From Rhizobium sp. 16-449-1b (lineage in GTDB: Bacteria > Pseudomonadota > Alphaproteobacteria > Rhizobiales > Rhizobiaceae): a stretch of DNA of 64,000 bases. Position numbers and translations under genes: made by a program. Within the stretch, counting starts at the first letter, position 1. Each line of letters opens with the position of its first letter. The notes below the pieces were generated by a model that did not search any database, was not told the DNA's origin, and saw only the letters and a list, made by a program, of their open reading frames with translations. The DNA lies in assembly GCF_017741935.1 (NCBI RefSeq), contig NZ_JAGHMH010000007.1, positions 62,001 through 126,000 of the forward strand. The letters are read 5' to 3'. Below, one piece after another: positions 24,923-33,863 of this stretch.

Positions 24923-25725
24923 TATGAATTGCTCCAATCGTATCCGGGAGTTGAGGGGTCGCTGTCAAAGCTGAAGTCGTAGACCGCCGCGCCGACCATC
25001 ATCGCGTATGCTTCGGCCTCGGTAGCCGAGGCAGCTGATGCCGTTGCGGAGGCTTGCGCCTGGTCACGAAGCACTTGGGTGTCTGCTGTGAAATCGGACA
25101 CCGCGCTGTCGAGCGTCTGTTCCATCTGCGTGAGCACTGCGGCGCTGGCCTGGTCGGAGCGCATGTAAAAATCGGCCCCGACTTTCACTCCGGATACAGG
25201 CATTCCCGCGATAAGGCCGCCGACAGCTGGTGAATTGCCAGATGCCGTCCTAATCGAGAGCGGTGCCTGGTCATCAAAGGTGATGGTTACAGAGGAGCTC
25301 GTATTGGTTATTGGGACAACGAATTCTACGAGCGCCACCCCATCCGCGTAGGGGAGCTGGGGAGACGTCATCATCGAATAGGCGTTAGCGGAACTGTCTC
25401 CGTCATCCGTAGCCGTGATGAACTGATAACCCGGCAAGAATGTCGTAATCTGCGACCAAGAGCCGGAACCGGAAGCGCCGACCTTGACGTACATTCCGTT
25501 GTTTGCCGATACGGGATCATCGTGAACAATTGCGATAGCGTCCGCGTCATGCCCCAGGTCTGCATTCAAGAGCGTTTTGGTAGCCTTCCAGACGGCACCG
25601 CCAATGCCGCCGGAATTAAACATTGCCTCTACCCAAGTTCCCCATGCGCGGATACGCGCCTTCTCGGGCTGATAAGGTTGGCTTGGGGGTCCGTCTGCCC
25701 AGACCGTTGCTGCATTCTCAGCCAT
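24922..25725 (-). CDS. Tail fibre protein
   Basis: 267-residue protein starting MAENAATVWADGPPSQPYQP, a beginning shared by tail-fibre proteins of rhizobial phages. The middle is beta-rich, and the end has a coiled-coil stretch (RDQAQASATASAASATEAEAY) before DSDPSTPGYDWSNS, suggesting a trimeric stalk. The start is ATG 25725, with TGGAGCC just before it. It follows the tail tip gene in the usual order. Confidence 0.7.
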   Translation of the reverse strand: MAENAATVWADGPPSQPYQPEKARIRAWGTWVEAMFNSGGIGGAVWKATKTLLNADLGHDADAIAIVHDDPVSANNGMYVKVGASGSGSWSQITTFLPGYQFITATDDGDSSANAYSMMTSPQLPYADGVALVEFVVPITNTSSSVTITFDDQAPLSIRTASGNSPAVGGLIAGMPVSGVKVGADFYMRSDQASAAVLTQMEQTLDSAVSDFTADTQVLRDQAQASATASAASATEAEAYAMMVGAAVYDFSFDSDPSTPGYDWSNS

Positions 25726-25788
25726 GGTGGCTCCATAGATACGGCGATCCAGCGCTCGGCCAAATCGCACATTTTCGGTTTGGTAGGA

Positions 25789-27981
25789 TCAGGTGACGAC
25801 GAACGAACCAGTGGCAACTTCAGTCGCGGCAACGCCGGAGCCGTTGATTGCGACCACCCAGGCGTATTTCGTTCCGGCAGTTAGGCTAGTGATCACACGG
25901 CTATCGGCTGCGCCCGGCGCGCCATACTTTGGCGGGCTAACAGCAGTTGCTGTGCTGAAGGTGTTGACCGAGTTCCAGTAAAGGCGGGCGCCCGCGTAGT
26001 TCGCGCTGTTAGGCGCGACCCAGTTCACGGTCACCTGCCCCGCGCCGCCGGTCTTAGTGACGGACGTCACGATTCCGGGAGGCGTAGGATCTGCCGTGGA
26101 GACGACGCTTTCCGTGGTTGACCAATTGGAGTAAGAGCCGTCGGACCCTTTGAATGCCACTTCGATCTGCAGCGTCTTGTCGACAGGAACCGTATTGGTG
26201 TTAAGATTGATGTAACCACCAGATGCCGCAGCATCCGCAAATTCTTGCTCAACCCATGCACCGGGCGTTCCGGATCCAATGTCGGCCACTCGATAGCGAA
26301 CGACCGGCGTCAAGCTGGCATCGGCAGGATCGATGATGATGACGCGGATGTAGACGGTCCCGCCACTCGCCTGTGATTGCACCAGGTTGATGACTGGTGT
26401 CACAATCCCTGCGGCATTGGGAACTTCCGGAACCGGCGGCTGCCTCCCCTCGTCGATCGATGGCGTCCACAGGTCGATGTTGTCAGGGTTCTGGATGATG
26501 TCCATCGTGAAGCCACCCTTTGTCAGGGCGAGAACAGATCGACGATTTTCCATGACCTTACCATTGAGGCGGGGAAGTCGGTTCGGCGTCTCTAGCCTAA
26601 CCCACCGAGAGTAGACCGCATTCAGACCTGAGAGGCGTACATCGATGCTTCCTTTGATCTTCTGTCGGAGGCGCAGCCAGTCTCGTTTCCCGAGGCGGCG
26701 AGCCTGTCGCCATTGATGAACCCACTGATAGTTCGCCTCTTCGGCAAGCACCCTACCAGCGTCGAGCTGAGCGGCACCATCCTCGAAATAGTCTGTATCC
26801 GTGGTGGTATAGTCCGTGGCCGGATAGGTGAATTTGGGAATGAGCCTGTTGATCTCATCCTCGGGAAGAACATCATATTGGATCTGGTGACCAACGATGT
26901 CAGAGTCTGTTAGCGTCGCGCATCTGCTCTCGCGGAACTTGCCAACCGTCAGGATCCTGGCGCCGTCGCCTCGCGATACGAGATGACCGTCGCAAGCGGA
27001 CAACATGGCATTTAAGCCAGATTTTGGACCATTCTCTGCTGTGTCCCAGCCGTTGCACTCGTACCGTCGCTCGGTGCCACCCCCATTCAGGGCCACCAAT
27101 TCGTCACAGATGTCTGCCTCTTCCTTCCAGAGGTCGAGAACTGGAAGAATGGCCTTTCGGTAGTCTAAGCCAAACCCAAACTCATTGAAGCACAGGTGCC
27201 ACGCAATGATGAGCGCGCAATTTCTGGTCCACGTCCAAGTGCTGGGGTTCGTTGGACTTTGAGCTGGGTCACGAAAATCCCAGATATAGGCCCAATCTCC
27301 CTCAACTGAGAGCGTCGGTGGCCCGTACGGAAACGCGCTCTGCTGATCCTTGGAGTTGGCGTTGTGGGCCACCATCGACACCGATGACTGGCCGTCTCCG
27401 CGGTGCGCATTCGTCCAAATATCTTGACCAGCTAAGCTGGCTACGACCTTTGCATATGCCGTCTCAGTAGGCAGTCCGAGACGCCCATCTATGTCTACGT
27501 GGGCTGCACCCTTTCCATATCTCCCGTTGGCCATGGTGTTTACGCGACCACCGGACAACGTCACCTCATCATCGTGCAGGAAAAACCTATTGAATGACTT
27601 GATGCGATGTCCGGTCAGCGCCTGCACCGAAAACAACTCGGCCCCCACCGCCTCCCAAAGCATGCGTGCGCCGGCAAGGCGAGTTCTTCCAACCGCGTAG
27701 ATCCGATACGGAATCGGCTGGGTCAGCGGTGACTTCCCGTCCTCTGCCTTCGGTGGCTTCGGTGCCATCAGCATCTGAATGCCGATGGATAGCGCTGTCA
27801 CCGCGATCGCCGAGGCAATTGACGCGAAGGTGATAGTGGTGGCACCAATGGTGATGCCTGCCGCACCGAACACGGCCGTGAAAAGCGGCGTGAAGATCGG
27901 GTCGAAAAGCACTGTGCTGTAGAGGCTGGTGGATGCCCCCAACCCGTAGCGGTGCAACATCATCCGGTGATGAAGGCTCAT
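25789..27981 (-). CDS. Tail tip / host specificity protein (gpJ/TipJ-like)
   Basis: 730-residue central tail-tip protein. The first 75 residues include hydrophobic segments (FAAVFGAAG-type helices, IAVTALSIGIQML), seen in many gpJ-like proteins. The long middle domain carries LWKEEADICDELVALNGGG and the phage tail hub region, including ANYQWVHQWRQARRLGKRDW. The C-terminal 200 residues are fibronectin III-like repeats ending AGTKYAWVVAINGSG. It binds the fibres and probably opens the channel. Its start overlaps the previous gene's stop (ATGA). Confidence 0.85.
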   Translation of the reverse strand: MSLHHRMMLHRYGLGASTSLYSTVLFDPIFTPLFTAVFGAAGITIGATTITFASIASAIAVTALSIGIQMLMAPKPPKAEDGKSPLTQPIPYRIYAVGRTRLAGARMLWEAVGAELFSVQALTGHRIKSFNRFFLHDDEVTLSGGRVNTMANGRYGKGAAHVDIDGRLGLPTETAYAKVVASLAGQDIWTNAHRGDGQSSVSMVAHNANSKDQQSAFPYGPPTLSVEGDWAYIWDFRDPAQSPTNPSTWTWTRNCALIIAWHLCFNEFGFGLDYRKAILPVLDLWKEEADICDELVALNGGGTERRYECNGWDTAENGPKSGLNAMLSACDGHLVSRGDGARILTVGKFRESRCATLTDSDIVGHQIQYDVLPEDEINRLIPKFTYPATDYTTTDTDYFEDGAAQLDAGRVLAEEANYQWVHQWRQARRLGKRDWLRLRQKIKGSIDVRLSGLNAVYSRWVRLETPNRLPRLNGKVMENRRSVLALTKGGFTMDIIQNPDNIDLWTPSIDEGRQPPVPEVPNAAGIVTPVINLVQSQASGGTVYIRVIIIDPADASLTPVVRYRVADIGSGTPGAWVEQEFADAAASGGYINLNTNTVPVDKTLQIEVAFKGSDGSYSNWSTTESVVSTADPTPPGIVTSVTKTGGAGQVTVNWVAPNSANYAGARLYWNSVNTFSTATAVSPPKYGAPGAADSRVITSLTAGTKYAWVVAINGSGVAATEVATGSFVVT

Positions 27982-28385
27982 CGTTTAAGCCTCCATGCGG
28001 CCACGTGTTCAAGTTTTCGAGCTATGACGCCGGCGGGCGCGAGAATTGCCCAGAGAGGGCCGAAGCGGATCGCGCTAACCAGCGTCATGCCATCGCCCAT
28101 TCCGGCTGGCGCTCGGACGACTCCGAGGTCGCCATCAACCGGCGCGTCGGTGGGAACAAAACCAAGAGGCTCAAGGCGCCCCCTGGCGAACTGAACAAGC
28201 CCGCCGGCCGCATCGATGATCCGATGAGCGCCTGCGGCATCCCGGTAGGTTCCCCGAATGTCTGCGGCGGGATCCGTCCCGGTCAGCTCCTCAACCCAGC
28301 TTGCGCAAAACATCGTGCAGTCGTCGCCGGACGATCCACCCCACCGAAACCGGTGCGGCAGAGCCAAGAATTCGTGCAATGTCAT
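27978..28385 (-). CDS. DUF6950-like tail assembly protein (NlpC/P60-related)
   Basis: 135-residue protein with the pattern MTLHEFLALPHRFRWGGSSGDDCTMFCASWVEELTGTDPA: a Cys in a DC-x-x-F-x-A-x-W context as in NlpC/P60-type phage tail proteins. It lies between the DUF2163-like and gpJ-like genes, the place of lambda gpK. It may act as a cell-wall peptidase in tail assembly or entry. The start is ATG 28385; longer frames upstream overlap the previous gene. Confidence 0.75.
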   Translation of the reverse strand: MTLHEFLALPHRFRWGGSSGDDCTMFCASWVEELTGTDPAADIRGTYRDAAGAHRIIDAAGGLVQFARGRLEPLGFVPTDAPVDGDLGVVRAPAGMGDGMTLVSAIRFGPLWAILAPAGVIARKLEHVAAWRLKR

Positions 28386-28393
28386 CAAGCGTC

Positions 28394-28993
28394 CTAGAAG
28401 TTCGGCCAGGCAGGCTGCACCCCGCGAGCGAGGCGTGCCGTGCCATCGCAGAAGCGATCGGTGGGCGAGATTGCCTTCTGATGCGGGGCAGACCACAGAG
28501 AGCGGGCCGCGCGCGATCGCGTCGCCTCGCCAGAAACAACAGCGAGCGACAGCGTGAGGGTCACGGATTCACCACTTGGCACAGCCTGCGACGATTCCGA
28601 CACGTGGCTAGCGGTGCCAGTCCACACGGGGATGATCGAGCTCATCGGCTGGTAATACTGATCGAGCGTCGTGAGCCCCATCTGCACGGCCGCACCTCTG
28701 AGGGGCGGCAGGCTGTCGAGGGTCTTCGAAGCTGTGCTCGGATCTATCCCCGATAGCGTGAATTCGACGCTGTCAGCCGTCCCGTTGACCAGCACCTCGA
28801 GCGTCGGGACGCCGAGAAGCCTGCCGCCGCCGAGATAGACAGTTCCGTTGGGGTCGATGCTGTCGAAACCAGCGGGGATATCGTTGACGCCAAACCACAG
28901 GTGAAGCGCGGGGTCGGTATCGATGCGCAGAAAGAGACCGAGTTGATGGCTCCCTCGGAACGCATCAACTACGTTGTCAGGGATCCAGCCCAA
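28394..28993 (-). CDS. Distal tail / baseplate hub protein (DUF2163-like)
   Basis: 199-residue protein between the DUF2460-like and peptidase-like tail genes. It is rich in beta strands (LGLFLRIDTDPALHLWFGV, GGGRLLGVPTLEVLVNG, SVEFTLSGID), with an ending WSAPHQKAISPTDRFCDG. This matches the hub/connector region of siphophage tails such as those of gene transfer agents. TTG 28993 was chosen because GGAGG lies at ideal spacing; an alternative TTG at 29005 sits inside a short hairpin. Confidence 0.7.
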   Translation of the reverse strand: MGWIPDNVVDAFRGSHQLGLFLRIDTDPALHLWFGVNDIPAGFDSIDPNGTVYLGGGRLLGVPTLEVLVNGTADSVEFTLSGIDPSTASKTLDSLPPLRGAAVQMGLTTLDQYYQPMSSIIPVWTGTASHVSESSQAVPSGESVTLTLSLAVVSGEATRSRAARSLWSAPHQKAISPTDRFCDGTARLARGVQPAWPNF

Positions 28994-29010
28994 GCCAGCC
29001 TCCAAGGAGG

Positions 29011-29742
29011 CTAGAACGCCTCAGAAAATTGGATGGTTTGCTGAGTCACGAAGAACGCTTCGACCACGCTTGGCAGCGTGAAATCGGACTTGAACTTTGC
29101 GACGAAGCGCGGGCGCGCGAACTCGACGCGCGTGCCGGCGGCCGTCGCCTCACGAAGAGGCGGCGAAATTGCCAGTTGGTAGTCTGTGAAGCCGTCTCCG
29201 GCTGCGGACGAAAGAACGTCCCAGTAGCGATAGGCTCGCCAGCCTTTGCTCACGTGATAGATTGAAAACCAGTCTGACCATCGGAGCGGCCGCGACAGTC
29301 CGTAGACCCGCATATTGAGGATACCGGCGTTGGCTGCCGCATTATCCAGCAGTTCGCCCCAAACAGTCGCTTGGCTGTAGCCAGAGCCATCATCGAACAA
29401 CGATCCGTCCGAATGCGGGATGCCCCTGACGATTGGTGTCGGCACCTTCGCGATCTTTGGGAATGGGCCGAACCAATCTGTGATGATCGGGACATTGATG
29501 AACCGAAACCCACCATTCAAGCGCGCCCCGAGCCAGTTGATATACTCATACTGCTCGGGATCAGTGATCTTGCACTCTTCGTAGGTGGCGGAGACAATGC
29601 CCCCGCCACTCATTTCAATCGACTGGCTCTCACCAACGCCGTTGCGCCCGCCATCGATCGATGAGCCGAGCACATCGGCGTTCGTTTTGGCGGGCGCCAA
29701 GAAGTCGGCCGCCAGCGTTGGCTGGTTGAGATAGTTCGCCAT
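29011..29742 (-). CDS. DUF2460 family tail protein
   Basis: 243-residue tail component following the tape measure gene. It starts MANYLNQPTLAADFLAPAK and has the family features of aromatic, beta-rich repeats (YEYINWLGARLNGGFRFINVP, WGELLDNAAANAG, GWRAYRYWDVL) and a C-terminal FVTQQTIQFSEAF. In gene transfer agents and related siphophages the equivalent is the distal tail protein that closes the tail tube. Confidence 0.75.
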   Translation of the reverse strand: MANYLNQPTLAADFLAPAKTNADVLGSSIDGGRNGVGESQSIEMSGGGIVSATYEECKITDPEQYEYINWLGARLNGGFRFINVPIITDWFGPFPKIAKVPTPIVRGIPHSDGSLFDDGSGYSQATVWGELLDNAAANAGILNMRVYGLSRPLRWSDWFSIYHVSKGWRAYRYWDVLSSAAGDGFTDYQLAISPPLREATAAGTRVEFARPRFVAKFKSDFTLPSVVEAFFVTQQTIQFSEAF

Positions 29743-29744
29743 TG

Positions 29745-32700
29745 TCAGCCCTTCTGAGCGGTGTAGCGGTTTTGCATCTGCCCAAAGGCGCCGCGGCGCT
29801 GGTTCTCGTTGTACTGACTGAGGCCTTCGCCAACGCCCTGTTTGACGAGCATGCGAACGTGATCGTCGCCATTGGCGCCGCTGATCTGCACCTGAAGTAC
29901 ACCGGGAGCGCTATTTTCGTTGGCTGGGCGTGCCGTAGAGGCCAACTGCGGTGCCATCGGCACGCCGATCGAGCGACTGGAAACAAGGCCGCCGGTTGCG
30001 AAGCGGGCCACCCTCCCCGTGTTGATTGCCTCAAGCAGCTGACGATGCTTGCGCGTCGCCTTCGAGTTGATGACAAACTCACCGTTGGAGAGCATTGCAG
30101 GGATGCGGTCGTCTGTCGGCCCACCTTCGCCAGTGACGTGGCCACCGTCGGAGTATCCGCGCGTATTGAACGCTGCAACCGCAGTCCCGCCAGTTTTCAC
30201 TCCGCCGAAGAGGTTGCCAATCCAACTAATCAAGCCTCCGCCCGATGCGGCGCCGCCACCTGCGCCGCCAAGCGAACTGCCAAGCTGCCCGAGGCCAGTG
30301 CCGAGAGAGCCGAGGCCATCAGTCGCGGTAAGAGACGATGTAGCAAGCTTATCCAGAGATTCTGACGCTCGCCGGATCTGCACCGAGCTGGCGTCAACCC
30401 ACGACGTGCCAACGCCGTTGCTCAAGTTGCCGGAGAGCATCTGCAACTGGCTGCCGCCAGCGCGCGTCTCTCCGGTAGCAAAACCAACATGACCGCCCGC
30501 CTGCCCTGCGCCGAGCCCGCGGTTTTGCACGAGAACGTCGCCACGCATCAGCTTGCTAGGATCGACAGATGAGCCCCAGTTGAGGAACGAGTTGGCTGTC
30601 AGGGATCCAGATCCCTTCACGCCCACTTGGGAAAGGGAAGAATTCACAAAAGCAGCACACCAAGCCGTCTGCGCGGCATCGATGTCGACGCCACCTGACT
30701 TGAGGAATGAGTTGATGCTGCCACTGCTAGTCTTCTCGTTCGCGCCGAGAAGCGAGAATGCCTTGTCGACCGCACCAGACGAACCGCTCGACCCGCCAGA
30801 GCCGCCTACTGCGCCTATGATCGCGCCCAAGCCGCCCTTACCACTCGCGGCAGCCGAGCCGCCAGCCTGCGTGCCAAGAATGCCACTGATGAGCTGGTCG
30901 AAGATCTTGTCGAGCATCTTCGATGCGGAATTCAATAAGGCGTTTTGAATGGCCTCACCGAACGCCTTGCCGATGTCTCCACCGTTGCTGAGAAGAGCGC
31001 CCTTGAAGTCACCGAAGAATGACTTGAGCTCATCGCGGGCGTCATCGATGCGCAGCGACCGTCTGATCTGGCCGGCTTCCTGGCTGTTCAGGTCTTCGGA
31101 AAGACCGTACTGGCGCAAGGTGGTGGTGACCTTCTGATCTTCCTGCGACAGCGAGTTGAAGCGCTGCTGCTGAAGCAGATCCTGCGAAAGTTTGGCCTTC
31201 GCCAGCGTCTCGGAATACTGCTTGTAGAGCTCTACCTTCTTCTCGATCTCCTTGCGCTGGGCCTCAGAGAGCGAGCGTCCTTTGTCCTCAGACTGCTGCA
31301 TGAGATCGAGAGCGAAGCGCGCAGCATCGGCTTCGACGCCATACTTGCCGAGCAGTTCGATTTCCTGCTGCACCTGTCCGATGCGATCGCTCGCAGATTT
31401 GAGCAGGTCGCGGTAGGCGTTCGCGGCCTTGGTCGCGGCTGTCTCGGCCTTCTTGTCCTTCTTATCAGCGCCTGGCAGTCCTTCGAGCTCGACCAGCGGC
31501 CGGGACTGTGGTGTAGGGACACCGAACGTGCGGCCATCGCCGTCGGTCACGGTCGGGTTCTGGTCCGAGATACGCTTCTTGGCGGCAGCGAGGGCGTCTT
31601 CCGCGTTACGGACGTCAGCCTCAGTCCGTGCTGCCTTAAGTGCGTCGTCATAGGCCTTTTGGGCCTTCGTGATGTCAGCAAGTGGCGGCGGCGAGATATC
31701 GGCTAGCTTGTCGACCGCCTTGACGAATAGATCGATGTTCTTCGCGGTGGCTGCAGCTGCAAGACCGACGCCCTCGACCGTCTTGGTGAGCGGATCGAGC
31801 TTTGCCTGTGCTTCGAGGCCAGCCTTTGCTGCCTCGCGAATCTCCTTGATGAGTTCCTTGATGTTCTCGGGCGTGCCAGACTGATTTTCGATCTCAATCA
31901 GCTGCTCGATGAACGCGCGCAGATTGGGATTTCCAGCCTTGATGCCGGTATCCAACTGGCCGATCGCCACCTGCACGAGGCGGATCGTTTCCGTCGCACC
32001 TTGAAAGTCACTGGCCGGAATGCTCAGCAGTGGCGATTTGGCGTCTTTCGCCGCATCGACGATAGCCGACTTGTAGAGCTCAACCGAGTCCTTCGTATCC
32101 TGCATTAGGATACGCTTGCTTTCGGCCGCGTAGTCTTTCAGGCCTTCCGCCGCCTCTGGCCATGCCTCCTTGATCCGTCGGATCAAGTCGGAGTGGTTTT
32201 TGAGCGCGTCGGCTGCCTTGTCGGCTTCATCCTCGGTCGAGGTGAAATACTGAAAAGCAGCCACACCAGCAGCAATAGCGCCAATGGTGACCAAGCTGAC
32301 CGGGCTGACGATCGACATGAATGCCGCGCCGATGCCCTTGATAGGGTTTTCCATCTGGCCAAGGATGGAGGAAAGCTGCGTGCCCTGCTGAAGCGCGACC
32401 TGAATAGGATTGCCGTATGTGGCGCTGACCGCGATATCCTGAAACTGGGCGGCGATGTTCGCCGTCTCGAATCCGCGTACGGCACCAGTAGAGCCAGGCT
32501 TGACGGACGGAGTTGCCGCCAGCGCGGCATTGCGACCCTTGATGGCAGCTGTAGACGCGAGAGCAGCCTGGCGCTCCTTGCTGATCGCAGCGGCCATCTC
32601 GTTAGCCGAGATCGCACCAATCGCGTGGGCGCGCCGGATATCCGTGACGGCCTGCTTGTAATTGTTGATGGTCGCAAATAGCGGCGAGTAACGAGCACGA

Positions 32701-32963
32701 AGGCGCTCAAGTTCCTTGCCCTGATCGGCGAGCGCGCCGGTCCACTCCTTTGACGATTTCGTGCCGATGCCAACCGTGGCTTCGATGCGCTTCTGCAGGC
32801 TGGACGAGATCGAATTGTCGATCGACTTGCCGACCGTATCAAACTGCCGCTTCACCGATCCGGCGAGTGCGCCAAGATCGGCCTCAATCCTCTTTATTGA
32901 TCGGCGAAGCGTGGCCTGATCTGTCGAGATCGAGATAATCAGATCGTCAGTGTTGTCAGCCAT
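29745..32963 (-). CDS. Tail tape measure protein with embedded CHAP/NlpC-like peptidase
   Basis: 1072-residue tape measure that sets tail length. It has long helical and coiled-coil stretches, an N-terminal TMP domain (KRIEADLGALAGSVKRQFD; ANIAAQFQDIAV) and a hydrophobic region (VSLVTIGAIAAGVAAFQYF). Around residues 725-850 lies a cell-wall peptidase domain with Cys in TAWCAAFVNSSLSQ and His in AGGHVGFATGE, so the tape measure probably digests peptidoglycan during entry. A variant motif, ARPANENSAPG, is near the C-terminus. The start is ATG 32963; ATG 32969 is possible. Confidence 0.9.
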   Translation of the reverse strand: MADNTDDLIISISTDQATLRRSIKRIEADLGALAGSVKRQFDTVGKSIDNSISSSLQKRIEATVGIGTKSSKEWTGALADQGKELERLRARYSPLFATINNYKQAVTDIRRAHAIGAISANEMAAAISKERQAALASTAAIKGRNAALAATPSVKPGSTGAVRGFETANIAAQFQDIAVSATYGNPIQVALQQGTQLSSILGQMENPIKGIGAAFMSIVSPVSLVTIGAIAAGVAAFQYFTSTEDEADKAADALKNHSDLIRRIKEAWPEAAEGLKDYAAESKRILMQDTKDSVELYKSAIVDAAKDAKSPLLSIPASDFQGATETIRLVQVAIGQLDTGIKAGNPNLRAFIEQLIEIENQSGTPENIKELIKEIREAAKAGLEAQAKLDPLTKTVEGVGLAAAATAKNIDLFVKAVDKLADISPPPLADITKAQKAYDDALKAARTEADVRNAEDALAAAKKRISDQNPTVTDGDGRTFGVPTPQSRPLVELEGLPGADKKDKKAETAATKAANAYRDLLKSASDRIGQVQQEIELLGKYGVEADAARFALDLMQQSEDKGRSLSEAQRKEIEKKVELYKQYSETLAKAKLSQDLLQQQRFNSLSQEDQKVTTTLRQYGLSEDLNSQEAGQIRRSLRIDDARDELKSFFGDFKGALLSNGGDIGKAFGEAIQNALLNSASKMLDKIFDQLISGILGTQAGGSAAASGKGGLGAIIGAVGGSGGSSGSSGAVDKAFSLLGANEKTSSGSINSFLKSGGVDIDAAQTAWCAAFVNSSLSQVGVKGSGSLTANSFLNWGSSVDPSKLMRGDVLVQNRGLGAGQAGGHVGFATGETRAGGSQLQMLSGNLSNGVGTSWVDASSVQIRRASESLDKLATSSLTATDGLGSLGTGLGQLGSSLGGAGGGAASGGGLISWIGNLFGGVKTGGTAVAAFNTRGYSDGGHVTGEGGPTDDRIPAMLSNGEFVINSKATRKHRQLLEAINTGRVARFATGGLVSSRSIGVPMAPQLASTARPANENSAPGVLQVQISGANGDDHVRMLVKQGVGEGLSQYNENQRRGAFGQMQNRYTAQKG

Positions 32964-32984
32964 CAGCATTTCGCCTTAAAATGG

Positions 32985-33007
32985 AAAAGCCCGCGTGGTG
33001 GCGGGCT
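32985..33007 (-). terminator. Rho-independent terminator upstream of the tape measure gene
   Basis: Minus-strand stem AGCCCGC/GCGGGCT with loop CACCAC and a TTTT run. It lies between the tail chaperone frame and the tape measure gene, so tape measure expression depends on readthrough or antitermination. Confidence 0.65.
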
Positions 33008-33019
33008 AGGTGGTTGGTG

Positions 33020-33292
33020 ATGGACGGACGAAACATTGTTGTCGCGGGCATTGTGATGCTCGCGAGCGGTTCTGCGCATGGCGACGAAAACGTCGACAAG
33101 CGAATAGCGATTTGTGAGAATGACGTGGATGACCTCGTCCGAATGCAGGAGGGCGATCCCAAGGCCAAATCGTGGGATCGGGCCATCGTGCAGGCGGACG
33201 CATTCAAATGCATCCGCAGCCTTGACGGCTATCTATATGGCGGGGTTGCCCGAGCGAAGCTGCGGGAAGTCGGCATTACGGTGCCCGACTAG
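33020..33292 (+). CDS. Small secreted prophage protein, rightward
   Basis: 90-residue protein with a signal peptide (IVVAGIVMLASGSAHG) and a small exported domain with two Cys (AICENDVDDL, AFKCIRSLDG). It is encoded opposite to the tail genes, between the tail chaperones and the tape measure. Its stop codon overlaps the opposite-strand chaperone stop. The orientation and export signal suggest a cargo (moron) gene acting in the lysogen envelope. No family is recognised. Confidence 0.6.
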   Translation: MDGRNIVVAGIVMLASGSAHGDENVDKRIAICENDVDDLVRMQEGDPKAKSWDRAIVQADAFKCIRSLDGYLYGGVARAKLREVGITVPD

Positions 33293-33498
33293 CCATATTT
33301 CGCCATGAGCTCAGCCATCTCGGTGGCCGTCGGGCCGCCCTCTTGCTTCTGCTCTGGCTCTTGCGCTTCGTTGTGGCCGTTGATGGCCGCAAAGAATTCA
33401 GTGAGCGTGGCTTCCCAGAAATCGGCCGGTCGCCATTTCAGGCCACCGGTCCCGATCCGCAGCCATTCCCGCCACGGGAACGGCTCCTCTTTTTTTAA
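33289..33498 (-). CDS. Tail assembly chaperone, second frame (TAC/GTA gp10.1-like), no normal start
   Basis: A frame of 69 sense codons with clear family similarity (FPWREWLRIGTGGLKWRPADFW, then EFFAAINGH, ending MAELMAKYG), like the small tail chaperone beside the gene-transfer-agent tail genes. It has no ATG, GTG or TTG before its conserved part and begins in the -1 frame right at the stop of the preceding chaperone gene, next to a run of seven A (GGCTTAAAAAAAG). It is therefore probably made as a frameshift fusion, as lambda G-T is, although the stop precedes the A-run. Coordinates give the open part only. Confidence 0.65.
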   Translation of the reverse strand, partial: LKKEEPFPWREWLRIGTGGLKWRPADFWEATLTEFFAAINGHNEAQEPEQKQEGGPTATEMAELMAKYG

Positions 33499-33860
33499 GC
33501 CGCCTCGTCGACGGCTTCCGCGTTTCCCGAGTCACTCTCGTCACCCTCGAAATGATGCGCGAGGACCGCAGAGAATGCTTCGGCGCATGCCGGGAAGTGC
33601 TTCAGCTTGATCTTGGTGATCGCCTCGAGCGCATTGCCCTTGACGGTCAGAAGCTCAATCGCAGCAAGCGTCGCAGCCGCCTCAACGCCAGAAAGTCGCA
33701 GGAACAGATCGTTGAGCGACTTGCACTGCAGACGGGTTGATACGGCCGACAGGCGGCCGATCTCGGCCGCCAGCACCAGTGGTACATCCGCGACCCAAAG
33801 CGCCGTTTCACCGCGTGCTTCGTTTACGGCCAGCGGAAATACCTTCTCCTCTTTAGCCAT
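33495..33860 (-). CDS. Tail assembly chaperone (gpG/GTA gp10-like)
   Basis: 121-residue protein between the tail tube and tape measure genes. It starts MAKEEKVFPLAVNEARGETALWVADVPLVLAAEIG and has helices LNDLFLRLSGVEAAATLAAI and AFSAVLAHHF. This is the family of small chaperones that coat the tape measure during tail assembly. The end (DEAA) runs into the A-rich site next to the second-frame chaperone. Confidence 0.75.
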   Translation of the reverse strand: MAKEEKVFPLAVNEARGETALWVADVPLVLAAEIGRLSAVSTRLQCKSLNDLFLRLSGVEAAATLAAIELLTVKGNALEAITKIKLKHFPACAEAFSAVLAHHFEGDESDSGNAEAVDEAA

Positions 33861-33863
33861 GGA

